64,000 nucleotides of DNA from Tabrizicola sp. (GCF_030373185.1 NZ_JAUCZH010000002.1:1-64000); one strand, 5' to 3'. Shown: positions 1 through 9,890, counted from the first letter of the stretch. Made by a program: numbers and translations. Notes: generated by a model from the letters alone, not told the origin.

Positions 1-55
1 CAATCGTGCCAATGTTGACGTGCGGTTTGTTCCGTTCAAACTTTGCCTTGCCCAT
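1..55 (-). CDS. tuf: Elongation factor Tu, N-terminal fragment (runs off the window)
   Basis: The reverse strand from 55 reads M-G-K-A-K-F-E-R-N-K-P-H-V-N-I-G-T-I, the near-universal N-terminus of EF-Tu, which delivers aminoacyl-tRNA to the ribosome with GTP. Only 18 codons lie in the window; the GTPase domain and the rest are beyond the left edge. The Gly at position 2 differs from the common Ala. It follows parC on the same strand after a 120-base gap that contains its own promoter-like element, so it is probably transcribed at least partly independently of parC. Confidence 0.93.
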   Translation of the reverse strand, partial: MGKAKFERNKPHVNIGTI

Positions 56-111
56 TGCGAATTCCGCCTTGTTGATATCGGGCCGCGCTGGCCCAAGTTT
101 ACACGGGCGGC

Positions 112-140
112 CACTTAGCCCGCCGGGCGGGGAAATTCAA
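112..140 (-). promoter_or_regulatory. Putative sigma-70-type promoter for tuf
   Basis: In the gap between parC and tuf the minus strand has TTGAAT (140-135), a 17-base spacer and TAAGTG (117-112), about 57 bases before the tuf start. The spacer is very GC-rich. The -10 match is poor, so this is an inference from position and spacing only. Confidence 0.3.
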
Positions 141-175
141 GCCTGATCGGGGTTGATCCGGGCCATAGCGTCGCT

Positions 176-2488
176 TCAGTTGAACCGGTTGTCCCTTGGA
201 AAGCCTCGCGGGGCCATCTTGCCCGCACTGGCACGGGCGCCCTGCCATTCGGCAAGGTCAGTTTCCAACCGGGTCCGGCCTGCCGGATCTTTCCAGCTGA
301 GACCATCGGCAAGGCGGAAGGTGATGGCATCCGACAACCCGCCATCCTTGTATTTTTGCAGGCGCACGCCCTTGCCCTTGGCCATTTCCGGCAGTTCGGC
401 CACCGGGAAGACCAGCATCTTGCGGTTGTCGCCAACCACCGCGATGCTGTCGCCTTGGACCTTCACGCAAACCGCCGTCCTTGTGCCGTCGCGCACGGTC
501 AGCACGGCCTTGCCCGCCTTGGTCTGGGCCACCAGTTCTTCGGACGGCACGATGAAACCATCGCCCGCGCTTGAAGCGAGCAGCAGTTTTTCGCCCGGCC
601 GGAAGATCATCAGATCAGTGATCCCGGTGTCATTCGGCAGATCGACCATCAGCCGCACCGGTTCGCCCATGCCGCGCCCGCCGGGAAGATTGGCACCAAG
701 CAGCGTGTAGAAGCGGCCGTTCTCGGCAACCAGCAGGATCTTGTCGGTGGTTTCGGCGTGAAGGGCAAAGCGGGGGCCGTCGCCGTCCTTGAACTTCTGT
801 TCGGCCGAAAGGTCCACATGGCCCTTCATCGCCCGGATCCAGCCCATGCGCGAACAGATCACGGTGATCGGCTCACGCTCGATCATCGCCTCATAGGGGA
901 CATCTTCTATTTCCCTGGCATCGGCAAACTGGGTGCGTCGCGCGCCAAGGACGGTGGCCTTGCCGTAAAGCTTGCGCACCTCGTTCAGGTCGCTGCCCAC
1001 ACGCTTCCACTGGCGGCGGTCATTTTCCAGCAGGTCAGCAAGGTCGGCGCGTTCGCCGGTCAGCGCGTCGCGTTCGGCGTTCAGCTCCATTTCCTCGAGC
1101 CTGCGAAGGCTGCGAAGCCGCATGTTCAGGATCGCCTCGGCCTGATTTTCAGTCAGCACCCCTTGGCCCTTTGCCGGGGGGCGATAGTCCTTTTCCGAGG
1201 TCGCGCGGATGTGGGGTTTCGACCAGTCTTCGGCCATCAGGGCGGCCTTGGGGTCATCATCATAGCGGATGATGTCGATCACCCGGTCAAGGTTCAGGAA
1301 GGCAATCAAAAGGCCGCCCAGAATCTCCAGCCGGGCGTCGATCTTTTCCACCCGGTGCAAGGACCGCCGCCGCAACACTTCGCGCCGGTGGTCAAGAAAG
1401 GCGCGCAGCACGTCCTTCAGTGAACAGACCTTCGGCACGCGGCCATCGATCAGCACGTTCATGTTCAGCGAAAAGCGCACCTCAAGATCCGAGTTCTTGA
1501 ACAGGCTGCCCATCAACACATCCGGGTCAACCGTGCGCACGCGGGGTTCAAGGATCAGGCGGATGTCATCGGCGGATTCGTCGCGGACATCGGCCAGAAG
1601 CGGAACCTTCTTGATCTGGATAAGCTCGGCCAGCTTTTCGATCAGCTTGGATTTGGCGACCTGATACGGGATTTCCGTGACCACGATCTGCCATGTCCCG
1701 CGCCCAAGGTCTTCGACATGCCACTTGGCGCGCAGGCGGAAGGCCCCGCGCCCCGAGGCATAGGCGTCAAGGATCGACTCGCGCGGCTCTACGATCACGC
1801 CGCCGGTCGGGAAATCGGGACCGGGGATAAGGGCGACCAGCGCTTCGGTTGACAGGTCCGGGTCGGCCAGCAGCGCCTGACAGCCGTCAATCAACTCATC
1901 AAGGTTGTGCGGCGGGATATTCGTGGCCATGCCCACGGCGATGCCGGAAGACCCATTGGCCAGCAGGTTCGGAAAGGCGGCGGGCAGAACGACCGGTTCT
2001 TCCAGACGACCGTCGTAATTCGGACGGAAATCAACGGCGGTCTCATCAATGCCTTCCATCAGCGCCTCGGACGCCGCCGTGACCCGGGCTTCGGTATAGC
2101 GCGAGGCTGCCGGGTTATCGCCGTCAATGTTGCCAAAGTTGCCCTGGCCGTCGACCAGCGGGTAGCGCATGTTGAAATCCTGCGCGAGCCGCGCCATCGC
2201 GTCGTAGATCGCGGCATCACCGTGGGGGTGGAAATCCCCCATCGTGTCCCCGGCAATCTTGGCAGATTTCAGGAAGCCCCCGGTTGGCGTCAGACGCAGG
2301 CGGCGCATGGCCCAGAGGATTCGGCGGTGAACCGGCTTCAGCCCATCCCTCGCATCGGGAAGCGCGCGGTGCATGATGGTGGACAGCGCATAGGTAAGGT
2401 AGCGCTCACCGATCGCGCGGGAAAGCGGTTCGGATACGGTCAGGCCTGTCGGCCCCTCGATCTTGGGATCATTGTCGTCTGACGTCAT
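176..2488 (-). CDS. parC: DNA topoisomerase IV subunit A
   Basis: ParC is the DNA-cleaving subunit of topoisomerase IV and unlinks daughter chromosomes with ParE. The 770-residue product shows the GyrA/ParC breakage-reunion domain: the quinolone-determining region [10 protein letters not shown] (residues 87-96), the [12 protein letters not shown] stretch and the catalytic tyrosine in RYTEAR (Tyr131). The C-terminal part has degenerate beta-pinwheel repeats and lacks the QRRGGKG GyrA box, favouring ParC over GyrA. The start chosen is ATG at 2488 (MTSDDND); an in-frame start 21 codons upstream would add an unlikely extension. The Ser80-equivalent is Ala92 and the Glu84-equivalent Asp96, which may be normal for the group. 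It is followed on the same strand by tuf. Confidence 0.95.
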   Translation of the reverse strand: MTSDDNDPKIEGPTGLTVSEPLSRAIGERYLTYALSTIMHRALPDARDGLKPVHRRILWAMRRLRLTPTGGFLKSAKIAGDTMGDFHPHGDAAIYDAMARLAQDFNMRYPLVDGQGNFGNIDGDNPAASRYTEARVTAASEALMEGIDETAVDFRPNYDGRLEEPVVLPAAFPNLLANGSSGIAVGMATNIPPHNLDELIDGCQALLADPDLSTEALVALIPGPDFPTGGVIVEPRESILDAYASGRGAFRLRAKWHVEDLGRGTWQIVVTEIPYQVAKSKLIEKLAELIQIKKVPLLADVRDESADDIRLILEPRVRTVDPDVLMGSLFKNSDLEVRFSLNMNVLIDGRVPKVCSLKDVLRAFLDHRREVLRRRSLHRVEKIDARLEILGGLLIAFLNLDRVIDIIRYDDDPKAALMAEDWSKPHIRATSEKDYRPPAKGQGVLTENQAEAILNMRLRSLRRLEEMELNAERDALTGERADLADLLENDRRQWKRVGSDLNEVRKLYGKATVLGARRTQFADAREIEDVPYEAMIEREPITVICSRMGWIRAMKGHVDLSAEQKFKDGDGPRFALHAETTDKILLVAENGRFYTLLGANLPGGRGMGEPVRLMVDLPNDTGITDLMIFRPGEKLLLASSAGDGFIVPSEELVAQTKAGKAVLTVRDGTRTAVCVKVQGDSIAVVGDNRKMLVFPVAELPEMAKGKGVRLQKYKDGGLSDAITFRLADGLSWKDPAGRTRLETDLAEWQGARASAGKMAPRGFPRDNRFN

Positions 2489-2633
2489 GCATGTTGTGTA
2501 GGGAAATCGTGCGGGCGGGTCCAGATGCCTTGCGATCCCGCAGGACAACATCAGCCCGGCTGATGCGAATAGGACTCAACCCCTACGCCGGGCCTGTGCT
2601 AAGACCATCACAGACCAATTGACGGAATTTCCC

Positions 2634-3239
2634 ATGCTGCGACTGACGTTGCTTCTTTGTGCCGGCCTGTTTGCTGCCCTGATGATCGCCGGTGAAGATC
2701 GGGGGCAGATGCGTCCGGGTCTTGCGCTGGCCGCTGCGGAAGGGCGGGTGCCGAAGGTAAGGGAACCCGCGTCAATGGCCCCTGCGGCAGAACCCGCCCC
2801 GGTTCTGGCCCAAACCCCGGCACCTGCCCCCGTGGCAGATCCGTTGCCGGAAGCCGTGGCAAAGGCCGAACCACAAGCCGCCCCCTATGTCGAGCCGGCG
2901 CGGGCGGTGGTGCAGGAAGTGAAAGAGCCGATCTTTACCCTTTCGGCGCTTGGCAACGAATTGGTGCCGGGCGAGGCCGGGGCTGTGAAGGATACCGCTG
3001 CATTCGAAGCGCCCCAAGTTGCAACAGAAGCTGACGGCACGATCTGGTATGTCACCGCAAGATCGGTGAACGTCCGGGCCGAACCCACGACCGAGGCCGA
3101 AGTCCTGGGCAAACTGACCAATGGCGAGGCCGCTTTGCTGGTCTCGACGGTGGATGGTGACTGGGCGCGGATCGTCATTCAGGGCGACGGCATGGAAGGT
3201 TACGTCGCACTGCGCTATCTGACCCCGGCGGCACCCTGA
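2634..3239 (+). CDS. Secreted or membrane-anchored SH3b-domain protein
   Basis: The protein (201 residues) begins with a hydrophobic signal or anchor (about residues 1-20), continues with a long Ala/Pro/Glu-rich low-complexity linker (about 30-90) and ends in a bacterial SH3-like domain (about 135-200), seen as VTARSVNVRAEPTTEAEVLG, a later WARI and the closing GYVALRYL. Such domains usually bind peptidoglycan or act as targeting modules in the periplasm. ATG at 2634 is preferred over an in-frame TTG at 2619 because ACGGAA sits just upstream and the product then starts directly with the signal. It is divergent from parC; the substrate is unknown. Confidence 0.8.
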   Translation: MLRLTLLLCAGLFAALMIAGEDRGQMRPGLALAAAEGRVPKVREPASMAPAAEPAPVLAQTPAPAPVADPLPEAVAKAEPQAAPYVEPARAVVQEVKEPIFTLSALGNELVPGEAGAVKDTAAFEAPQVATEADGTIWYVTARSVNVRAEPTTEAEVLGKLTNGEAALLVSTVDGDWARIVIQGDGMEGYVALRYLTPAAP

Positions 3240-3267
3240 GGCCGTTTGGCCCCCGGGGGATTGCCTG

Positions 3268-4098
3268 ATGTCTGACCGTTCCATCCTGATCACCGGCTGT
3301 TCGTCCGGCATCGGCCTTGATGCCGCGCGCGGGCTCCGGCTGCGTGGCTGGCGGGTCTTTGCCACCTGTCGGCAAGAGACCGATTGCGAACGGCTGCGGG
3401 CCGAAGGGCTGGAAAGCTTCCGGCTCGACTATGCCGATGAAGCCAGCATATCCGCAGCGGTGGCCGAAGTGGTGGCGCGCACCGGCGGGCGGCTGGATGC
3501 GCTGTTCAACAACGGTGCCTATGCCTGCCCCGGTGCCGTTGAAGACCTGCCAAGGGCCGCGCTGCGCGAGATCTTCGAGGTCAATCTTTTCGGCTACCAC
3601 GACCTTGCCCGCCAAGTGATTCCCCTTATGCGGGCGCAGGGACATGGCCGGATCGTGAATTGCTCCTCTGTCCTTGGGTTCGTCGGGCTGACGTGGCGCG
3701 GGGCCTATGTGGCCACCAAATTCGCCATGGAGGGGCTGACCGACGTCATGCGGATCGAAATGCGCGGAACCGGGATCGATGTGATCCTGATCGAGCCAGG
3801 GCCGATTGCCACGAAGATCCGTGAAAACGCGATTCCCCATTTCGAGAAGTGGATCGACTGGGAAGCGTCGGTCAGGGTGGAACAGTATCGGGCCTTGCGT
3901 GGACGGCTTTACGGCAAGAAGACGAAGAAAGACCCTTTCGAACTTGAACCCGCCGCAGTCACCGCAAAGCTGATTCACGCGCTGGAGGCACGGCGGCCAA
4001 GCGCGCGCTACTATGTGACCACGGCCACCCACCTGATGGGCTTTGCCCGACGCTTCCTGCCGACCCGGGCGCTGGACTGGCTGATTGCGAAGGGTTGA
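3268..4098 (+). CDS. Short-chain dehydrogenase/reductase (SDR)
   Basis: This is a classical SDR NAD(P)-dependent oxidoreductase of 276 residues. The cofactor-binding motif TGCSSGIG lies at residues 9-16, NNGAYA follows at about 90, the catalytic serine is in NCSSVLG and the Tyr-x-x-x-Lys pair is in YVATK. The C-terminus after EPGPIAT is long, as in the subgroup of retinol or steroid dehydrogenase-like SDRs. The substrate cannot be read from sequence. The gene starts 28 bases after the SH3 protein gene, and its 3' end is followed after 10 bases by the ATP-grasp gene, suggesting co-transcription. Confidence 0.9.
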   Translation: MSDRSILITGCSSGIGLDAARGLRLRGWRVFATCRQETDCERLRAEGLESFRLDYADEASISAAVAEVVARTGGRLDALFNNGAYACPGAVEDLPRAALREIFEVNLFGYHDLARQVIPLMRAQGHGRIVNCSSVLGFVGLTWRGAYVATKFAMEGLTDVMRIEMRGTGIDVILIEPGPIATKIRENAIPHFEKWIDWEASVRVEQYRALRGRLYGKKTKKDPFELEPAAVTAKLIHALEARRPSARYYVTTATHLMGFARRFLPTRALDWLIAKG

Positions 4099-4108
4099 AG
4101 CAATCAAC

Positions 4109-5206
4109 ATGACGGAGCATTTTACTTCGGATAGCCTGGCCGCGAAGGCGACGGGCAACTGTTGGCAAGCAAGGTGGGTTGCGGTGACGCCAGAGGCAAG
4201 TCAACTGGTTCATCGGATCAGGAAGCGGCAGAGGCTTGGCGCAAGGCTGTTCCGCTTCGTTCCGGGGGCTGCCCGGCGCAATCGCCTGATCCACGATTTC
4301 ACCTTCCGCAGTGATGCAGAGGCGGTGGCGTTTCCCTTCGCCCTCAAGCAAGGGCGGCTGCCCGATTTCAACTCTCCCCGTGTGCTGGCTGAAAAGGTCC
4401 GCTGGACATTCCTGCACCATCGCAACCCGCTGATGCCGTTGATTTCAGACAAGATCGCGGTTCGGGACTACCTGCATTCGAAGGGTGCGCAGATTGCCCC
4501 ACCCAAGTTGATCGCGACCGGATGGAAGCCCGAGGACATCCTGCGCATGGAGCTGCCAGAGCGCTTTGCCCTGAAAGCCTCTAACTCTTGCGGCGCGAAC
4601 CATTTCCACACCGGTCCCGCTGCACCTGACCGGAAAGACCTGCGCCGGAAGTTGCAGCTTTGGCGCGACGCGGACCATTGGCGCCGCCACGGGGAACTGT
4701 TCTACCGCGACATTCCATGGCGCTTTCTGGTCGAGGAGTTTCTGCCCTCGGACCATCGCCGCATCGAATACAAGATCATGTGCTTCCACGGCGAGCCGGC
4801 GTTCATCTCGGCAATCTCGCAGCGCGGGCCGGGGGGATTGCAGCGGTCGGTCCGTTGGCCTGACTGGTCGCCGGCCGGGTTTGGCACCCGGGGCATAAGC
4901 TCCAGCCCAACGCCGCCGGACCGCCCCGAAATGCTTGATCAGCTTTTGGCCGAGGCGCGAAGGCTGTCAGAAGACTTGATGCATGTACGGGTAGATTTTC
5001 TGCACTATGACCACCGGCTGGTCTTTTCGGAACTGACCCTTTCGAACGCCGCAATGCGCACCCCGATCGACCCACCAGAGGCCGATGAATGGCTGGGCGG
5101 TCTTGTCGATCTGTCTCGTGAAGCGGAATATGCAGAACGCGGGCGGGCCATTGCCAAGGCTCTGGCATGGCCCCCTGTGCCGCCTGGCCGACGACACCCA
5201 GGCTGA
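4109..5206 (+). CDS. TupA-like ATP-grasp family protein
   Basis: The 365-residue product resembles the TupA-like ATP-grasp family, whose members are associated with cell-surface polysaccharide or peptide modification: SDKIAVRDYLHSKG, then FALKASNSCGANH (ATP-grasp lysine region), VEEFLPSDHRRIEYKIMCF and VDFLHYDHRLVFSELT. ATG at 4109, ten bases after the SDR stop, is preferred to a TTG inside the SDR gene. The exact ligase or transfer reaction is unknown. The stop codon (5204-5206) lies within a three-copy 11-bp tandem repeat, so the C-terminal end may differ between relatives. Confidence 0.75.
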   Translation: MTEHFTSDSLAAKATGNCWQARWVAVTPEASQLVHRIRKRQRLGARLFRFVPGAARRNRLIHDFTFRSDAEAVAFPFALKQGRLPDFNSPRVLAEKVRWTFLHHRNPLMPLISDKIAVRDYLHSKGAQIAPPKLIATGWKPEDILRMELPERFALKASNSCGANHFHTGPAAPDRKDLRRKLQLWRDADHWRRHGELFYRDIPWRFLVEEFLPSDHRRIEYKIMCFHGEPAFISAISQRGPGGLQRSVRWPDWSPAGFGTRGISSSPTPPDRPEMLDQLLAEARRLSEDLMHVRVDFLHYDHRLVFSELTLSNAAMRTPIDPPEADEWLGGLVDLSREAEYAERGRAIAKALAWPPVPPGRRHPG

Positions 5207-5232
5207 TCTGCGGCTGATCTGCGGCTGATCTG
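5201..5232 (+). repeat. 11-bp tandem repeat, nearly three copies
   Basis: The unit GGCTGATCTGC is repeated at 5201-5211 and 5212-5222, then 10 of its 11 bases at 5223-5232. The first copy contains the stop codon of the ATP-grasp gene. Because 11 is not a multiple of 3, copy loss or gain would not extend the protein but would alter the downstream leader. Confidence 0.9.
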
Positions 5233-5304
5233 GAAGCCCGGGCGAATTTTGACTTCGCTTTTGCCCGGCCTGCGCCTAGATCACCACCAAAGGGAGTAAT
5301 CGCC

Positions 5305-5511
5305 ATGTTGTCCGATCCACTGTTCATCTTTGCAGCCGTGGCCTGTCTGGTCGTGCTGGCGATCCTGTTGTTCGGGATCGGCACCTTCGCCAAGGGTGGC
5401 GAGTTCAACAAGCGCAACGCCAACAAGATCATGCGCTGGCGGCTGGGGGTGCAGTTCGTGGCGGTCATCGCCATCGTGGCTTTCGCCTGGCTGCGCGCAC
5501 GCGGCAACTGA
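5305..5511 (+). CDS. HIG1-domain twin-transmembrane small protein
   Basis: This 68-residue protein has two hydrophobic helices (about residues 4-26 and 46-64) separated by a basic loop with KGGEFNKRNANKIMRWR, the hallmark of the HIG1 family. Alphaproteobacterial members resemble mitochondrial respiratory supercomplex factors, so an inner-membrane role near cytochrome oxidase is possible but not shown here. AGGGAG lies 8 bases before the ATG. It is 11 bases upstream of the adenosyltransferase gene and probably co-transcribed with it. Confidence 0.85.
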   Translation: MLSDPLFIFAAVACLVVLAILLFGIGTFAKGGEFNKRNANKIMRWRLGVQFVAVIAIVAFAWLRARGN

Positions 5512-5522
5512 CGGGGAAGAAA

Positions 5523-6095
5523 ATGGTAGTTCTGTCAAAAATCTACACGAAAACCGGGGATGCCGGGGAAACAGCGCTGGGCAATGGGGCGCGGGTGGCC
5601 AAACACTCGTTGCGGGTGTCCGCCTATGGTACCGTCGATGAAACCAATGCGACTGTCGGTCTTGCGAGGCAGCATGCCTCGGGTGACATCGATGCCGCGC
5701 TGAAGCGGATTTCCAACGATCTTTTCGATCTGGGGGCCGACCTTTGCACCCCCGACCGGCATCTGGATTCGACATTGTCCTACACGCCCCTGCGGATGAT
5801 CGAAGGGCAGGTCAATCGGTTGGAGCGTGAAATTGACGCCATGAACGAAAAGCTGACCCCGCTGCGGTCCTTCATCTTGCCGGGCGGGTCTGCATTGGCG
5901 GCGCAGTTGCACTTGTGCCGCACGGTTTGCCGCCGGGCGGAGCGGCTGGTCGTCGAAGCCGCGACGATGGAAGACGTCAACCCCGAGGCGGTTCGCTACC
6001 TGAACCGGCTGTCGGACTGGTTCTTCGTGGCGGGTCGTATCGCCAACAATGATGGCAAGGATGACGTCCTGTGGGTGCCGGGCCTGACGCGCTGA
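5523..6095 (+). CDS. Cob(I)alamin adenosyltransferase, PduO type
   Basis: The enzyme transfers the adenosyl group of ATP to cob(I)alamin to make coenzyme B12. PduO-type signatures are present: IYTKTGDAGETALGNG at residues 7-22 (ATP-binding), YGTVDETNA, SFILPGGSALAAQLH, CRRAERLV and YLNRLSDWFFV. At 190 residues it has normal length. GGGGAAGA precedes the ATG at 5523. It lies between the HIG1 gene and etfBA; adenosylcobalamin would serve mutases such as those of the ethylmalonyl-CoA pathway, of which mcd is in this window. That functional link is inference. Confidence 0.93.
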   Translation: MVVLSKIYTKTGDAGETALGNGARVAKHSLRVSAYGTVDETNATVGLARQHASGDIDAALKRISNDLFDLGADLCTPDRHLDSTLSYTPLRMIEGQVNRLEREIDAMNEKLTPLRSFILPGGSALAAQLHLCRTVCRRAERLVVEAATMEDVNPEAVRYLNRLSDWFFVAGRIANNDGKDDVLWVPGLTR

Positions 6096-6266
6096 CCCTG
6101 CCTGATCGGCTTTCCCGATCAAAACGTCGCCCCTCAGGATCAAAACGCGGCGTCGTGTCGCTTGGACCTGTCGTATTTGGTCTGTCGCATGGCCTTCTCC
6201 TGCGGTAACAGGCGGTCGAGAGAGCTTGTCGGCCCTTTTGGGTCAGAAACGATGGAGGTTGCGGCC

Positions 6267-7028
6267 ATGAAGGTGCTGGTCCCGGTCAAGCGGGTGATCG
6301 ACTACAACGTGAAGGTTCGCGTGAAGGCGGACGGGTCGGGTGTCGACCTTGCCAATGTGAAGATGTCGATGAACCCCTTTGACGAGATTGCCGTCGAAGA
6401 GGCGATCCGGCTGAAGGAAAAGGGCATCGCGACCGAGGTTGTGGTGGTCTCCATCGGCGTCAAGCAGTCGCAGGAAACGCTGCGCAATGCGCTGGCGATG
6501 GGCGCAGACCGCGCGATCCTGATCGAAGCGACCGACAATGTGCATGTCGATATCGAGCCGCTGGCAGTCGCCAAGCTGCTGGCCGCTGTCGTGAAGGAAG
6601 AGGCTCCGGGTCTGGTTCTTTGCGGCAAGCAAGCGATCGACAATGACATGAACGCGACCGGGCAGATGCTTTCGGCGCTTCTGGGCTGGAGTCAGGCGAC
6701 CTTCGCCTCGGAAGTGGCGATCGAGGGCGATACGGCCAAGGTCACGCGCGAAGTGGACGGCGGCTTGCAGACGATCACGGTCAAGCTGCCGACGATCATC
6801 AGCGTCGACCTGCGCCTGAACGAGCCCCGCTATGCCTCGCTGCCGAACATCATGAAGGCCAAGGCAAAGCCTCTGGCGACCAAGACCCCTGCCGATTACG
6901 GCGTCGATGTCGCGCCGCGTCTGACCGTGGTAAAGACCGTCGAACCGGCTGGCCGCAAGGCAGGCGTCAAGGTGGCCTCCGTGGCTGAACTCATTGCGAA
7001 ACTCAAAGACGAAGCGGGGGTGATCTGA
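6267..7028 (+). CDS. etfB: Electron transfer flavoprotein beta subunit
   Basis: EtfB pairs with EtfA to pass electrons from acyl-CoA and related dehydrogenases to ETF:ubiquinone oxidoreductase. The product begins [19 protein letters not shown] and has the family stretches [27 protein letters not shown] and [21 protein letters not shown], with the C-terminal ADYGVD tail that recognises partner dehydrogenases. The 253-residue length is typical. ATG at 6267 is chosen over upstream in-frame starts because GGAGG lies at 6254-6258 and the start matches the family. Its stop overlaps the etfA start by one base. Confidence 0.97.
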   Translation: MKVLVPVKRVIDYNVKVRVKADGSGVDLANVKMSMNPFDEIAVEEAIRLKEKGIATEVVVVSIGVKQSQETLRNALAMGADRAILIEATDNVHVDIEPLAVAKLLAAVVKEEAPGLVLCGKQAIDNDMNATGQMLSALLGWSQATFASEVAIEGDTAKVTREVDGGLQTITVKLPTIISVDLRLNEPRYASLPNIMKAKAKPLATKTPADYGVDVAPRLTVVKTVEPAGRKAGVKVASVAELIAKLKDEAGVI

Positions 7029-7954
7029 TGGCCGTTCTTCTTCTTGCCGACGTCAATGACGGGCAACTGGCGACCGATCAGGTCGCAAAGACGCTGACTG
7101 CGGTGAAATCGCTTGGCCCGGTGACGGTGCTGGTCGCAGGCACTGGCGGCGACGCCGCTGCGGCCGAAGCCGCCACTCTGCAAGGCGTGGCCAAGGTGCT
7201 GTTTGCCGATGATCACGCCTATTGCCATGGCATGTCCGAACCCACCGCCGCGCTGGTCGTGTCGCTGGCGGGCGATTACGAACATATCGTCGCGCCATCC
7301 GGCGCGCTGTCGAAATCGGTTCTGCCGCGTGTGGCGGCGCTTCTGGACGTGATGGTGATTTCTGAGGTGCTCGCGGTGGTCGACGGATCAACCTTCGAAC
7401 GCCCGATCTATGCCGGCAATGCGATCCAGACGGTCACCAGTTCGGACGCCAAAAAGGTCATGACGATCCGCACGGCGACCTTCGACGCCGCCGGCAACGG
7501 CGGTTCGGCCCCGGTCGAGAAAGTTTCGGCCAGCGTGGACAGCGGGCTTTCGGCCTGGGTCGAGGACAAGGTTGCCTCCAGCGACCGTCCCGAGCTGACC
7601 AGCGCCGGGGTCGTCGTGTCGGGCGGGCGCGGTGTCGGCTCTCAGGCTGATTTCGCGCTGATCGAGAAGCTGGCCGACAAGCTGAACGCGGCGGTTGGTG
7701 CGTCGCGCGCTGCGGTCGACAGCGGCTATGCACCGAACGACTGGCAGGTCGGGCAGACCGGCAAGGTCGTGGCGCCGGATCTTTATGTTGCCGTGGGCAT
7801 TTCGGGCGCGATCCAGCATCTGGCCGGGATGAAGGACAGCAAGGTCATCGTCGCGATCAACAAGGACGAAGAGGCCCCGATTTTCCAGGTCGCCGATTAT
7901 GGTCTGGTCGCCGATCTCTTCACCGCCGTGCCGGAAATGATTGAAAAGCTGTAA
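7028..7954 (+). CDS. etfA: Electron transfer flavoprotein alpha subunit
   Basis: EtfA holds the redox-active FAD of the ETF heterodimer. The 308-residue protein has the N-terminal EtfA/B fold and a C-terminal FAD-binding domain: [10 protein letters not shown] at about 198, then [17 protein letters not shown] with the following [13 protein letters not shown], which contact FAD. Translation is coupled to etfB through a TGATG junction (7026-7030). A strong hairpin with a T-run follows the stop. ETF would accept electrons from mcd and, possibly, from the methylamine-pathway dehydrogenases outside the window. Confidence 0.97.
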   Translation: MAVLLLADVNDGQLATDQVAKTLTAVKSLGPVTVLVAGTGGDAAAAEAATLQGVAKVLFADDHAYCHGMSEPTAALVVSLAGDYEHIVAPSGALSKSVLPRVAALLDVMVISEVLAVVDGSTFERPIYAGNAIQTVTSSDAKKVMTIRTATFDAAGNGGSAPVEKVSASVDSGLSAWVEDKVASSDRPELTSAGVVVSGGRGVGSQADFALIEKLADKLNAAVGASRAAVDSGYAPNDWQVGQTGKVVAPDLYVAVGISGAIQHLAGMKDSKVIVAINKDEEAPIFQVADYGLVADLFTAVPEMIEKL

Positions 7955-7979
7955 GCCGGGCAATTCGTCTAGCTTGCGC

Positions 7980-8007
7980 AAAGGGGCCGCCAATGCGGCC
8001 CCTTTTC
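7980..8007 (+). terminator. Rho-independent terminator after etfA (possibly bidirectional)
   Basis: A perfect 11-bp stem (7980-7990 with 7995-8005), loop CAAT, is followed by further Ts on the plus strand. Its left arm starts with As, so it may also terminate the minus-strand gene ending at 8012. Confidence 0.85.
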
Positions 8008-8011
8008 TGTT

Positions 8012-8851
8012 TCAAAGCAACCCTTTGACCACCGGGCCAAGCAGCGTCGCCACTTCCTTGTGCACGGCCAGACCAGGAAGATGCCGGGCCTGGGCCATCT
8101 CAGTTTGAGGAAAATGCATGCGGTCAATACCTTCGGCAATTGCGGCGGGGCTTGGAACGGCCTCCACCAGTGTCGTGATCGCAGGCTGCAACCTGGCAAG
8201 CATGGCCCGGTCAACCATCAATGGGCCATAGGCCGGGTCAAGCCCGTCGGCCCGGGCGGGCGGCAAGGTGTCGGCAAGCCACAGCAACACCCTGCGCGGC
8301 GGCAGACAGGCCAGAAGTTGCCGCATCCGTTCCAGCCAGTTGGCCTTCAGGGCCGCCCGAACCACAGCAAAGCGGGCAGCGTCAGTGCGCTCAAGCACCA
8401 TCAGGAGGTGGCGGGTAAAGTGGATATCGGTCACCTCCACCTCTGGGAACAGGGCGCGCAGGGCGGGTCTGGCGGCAAGGAACCGGTCATTGCGCCGGCT
8501 ATGAACGGTGTAAAACGGGTTTGTCAGCACATCAGCCCCGGTGATCTGGACCACCGCCACCTGCGCCTGCGCCGCAACCCGCAAGGCTGCCGGGTCCGAC
8601 AGATAGAAATCAGGCCCGGCATTCAAGCCGCCCAGATTGGCAACCTGATGGCCCGTGGCCTGTTCGAGCAGGGCCGGATAGGGGCTGGCGACATATTTGC
8701 CAAAGGTGGGTGACCCGCCAAGCGCCACGACGTAGGGCCGCGACAGGTCACGTTCCGGGCCACGAAAGACCGTTCGCGACAACCCATATCGGCAAGGGAA
8801 ATAGTCAAGCGCCCCCGCGCCTGCCTGAAGCTGCATCATCACACCACCCAT
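8012..8851 (-). CDS. DUF6473-like protein
   Basis: The 279-residue product opens with a segment containing GALDYFPCRYGLSR and FRGPERDL, then VVALGGSPTFGKYV and NLGGLNAGPDFYLSD, a pattern I associate with the DUF6473 family of Rhodobacteraceae. The GGS and LGGLNAGPD positions resemble an SGNH-like fold, but the catalytic set is not evident, so no activity is proposed. The start could be ATG 8851 or either ATG at 8839/8836; none has a strong ribosome site. It is convergent with etfBA across a shared hairpin. Confidence 0.7.
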   Translation of the reverse strand: MGGVMMQLQAGAGALDYFPCRYGLSRTVFRGPERDLSRPYVVALGGSPTFGKYVASPYPALLEQATGHQVANLGGLNAGPDFYLSDPAALRVAAQAQVAVVQITGADVLTNPFYTVHSRRNDRFLAARPALRALFPEVEVTDIHFTRHLLMVLERTDAARFAVVRAALKANWLERMRQLLACLPPRRVLLWLADTLPPARADGLDPAYGPLMVDRAMLARLQPAITTLVEAVPSPAAIAEGIDRMHFPQTEMAQARHLPGLAVHKEVATLLGPVVKGLL

Positions 8852-9008
8852 TTGTCAGTCACCCAGGCGTGAGGTTTGCAGACAGTGGTTGCCGAATGGC
8901 TAAAATCAGGCGGTTGAAGACAAGTCGAAGCATTTCTTCCCACCCGAGCCATCCTTGCGCCAGCTTTGGTCAAGGGGCATAAGCAACAGGTCAGCAGGAG
9001 GCGCAGTG

Positions 9009-9884
9009 ATGGAAATCAGGCAGGTGGGCGTGGTCGGCGCGGGCCAGATGGGCAACGGGATCGCCCATGTCTTCGCGCTGGCGGGCTACGACGTGTTGAT
9101 GACCGACATCTCGGAAGACAGCCTTTCCAAGGCGCTTGCAGTCATCGAACGCAACATTGAACGCCAGGTGTCACGGGGCAAGGTCATGCCCGCGGACAAG
9201 CGCGCGGCACTGGCACGCATCAAGACCACCCTGAAGCTGGCCGACCTTGGCCAATGCGATCTGATCATCGAAGCCGCGACCGAACGCGAGACGGTCAAGC
9301 AGGCGATTTTCGAGGATCTTCTGCCGCACCTGAAGCCGACGACGATCCTGACCTCGAACACCTCGTCGATTTCCATCACCCGGCTGGCCAGCCGGACCGA
9401 CCGGCCGGAAAAGTTCATGGGCTTTCATTTCATGAACCCGGTTCCGGTGATGCAACTTGTCGAACTGATCCGCGGCATCGCCACCGATCAGGAGACCTGG
9501 GACACCCTGCACGAGGTCGTCCGCAAGCTCGGCAAGACCGCCGCGTCAGCCGAGGATTTCCCGGCCTTCATCGTCAACCGCATCCTGATGCCGATGATCA
9601 ACGAGGCGGTCTATACGCTTTACGAGGGTGTGGGCTCGGTCAAATCCATCGACGAATCGCTGAAGCTGGGGGCCAACCATCCAATGGGGCCGCTGGAACT
9701 GGCGGATTTCATCGGGCTGGACACCTGTCTGGCGATCATGAACGTGCTGCACGAGGGGCTGGCGGATACCAAATACCGGCCCTGCCCCTTGCTGACGAAG
9801 TATGTCGAAGCCGGATGGCTGGGGCGAAAGACCCAGCGGGGGTTCTATGATTACAGGGGCGAAGTGCCGGTGCCGACGCGGTGA
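9009..9884 (+). CDS. 3-hydroxybutyryl-CoA dehydrogenase
   Basis: This NAD(P)-dependent enzyme interconverts acetoacetyl-CoA and 3-hydroxybutyryl-CoA. The Rossmann motif GAGQMGNG is at residues 10-17, the substrate-binding GFHFMNPVPVM at about 138-148 contains the catalytic His, and the C-terminal domain carries NHPMGPLELADFIGLD. The 291-residue single-domain length fits HbdA/PaaH-type enzymes rather than the large fatty-acid oxidation complex. ATG 9009 follows AGGAGG at 8996-9001 (GTG at 9006 is an alternative). It probably serves acetoacetyl-CoA or hydroxybutyrate metabolism together with ETF-linked pathways. Confidence 0.93.
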   Translation: MEIRQVGVVGAGQMGNGIAHVFALAGYDVLMTDISEDSLSKALAVIERNIERQVSRGKVMPADKRAALARIKTTLKLADLGQCDLIIEAATERETVKQAIFEDLLPHLKPTTILTSNTSSISITRLASRTDRPEKFMGFHFMNPVPVMQLVELIRGIATDQETWDTLHEVVRKLGKTAASAEDFPAFIVNRILMPMINEAVYTLYEGVGSVKSIDESLKLGANHPMGPLELADFIGLDTCLAIMNVLHEGLADTKYRPCPLLTKYVEAGWLGRKTQRGFYDYRGEVPVPTR

Positions 9885-9890
9885 GCGATG

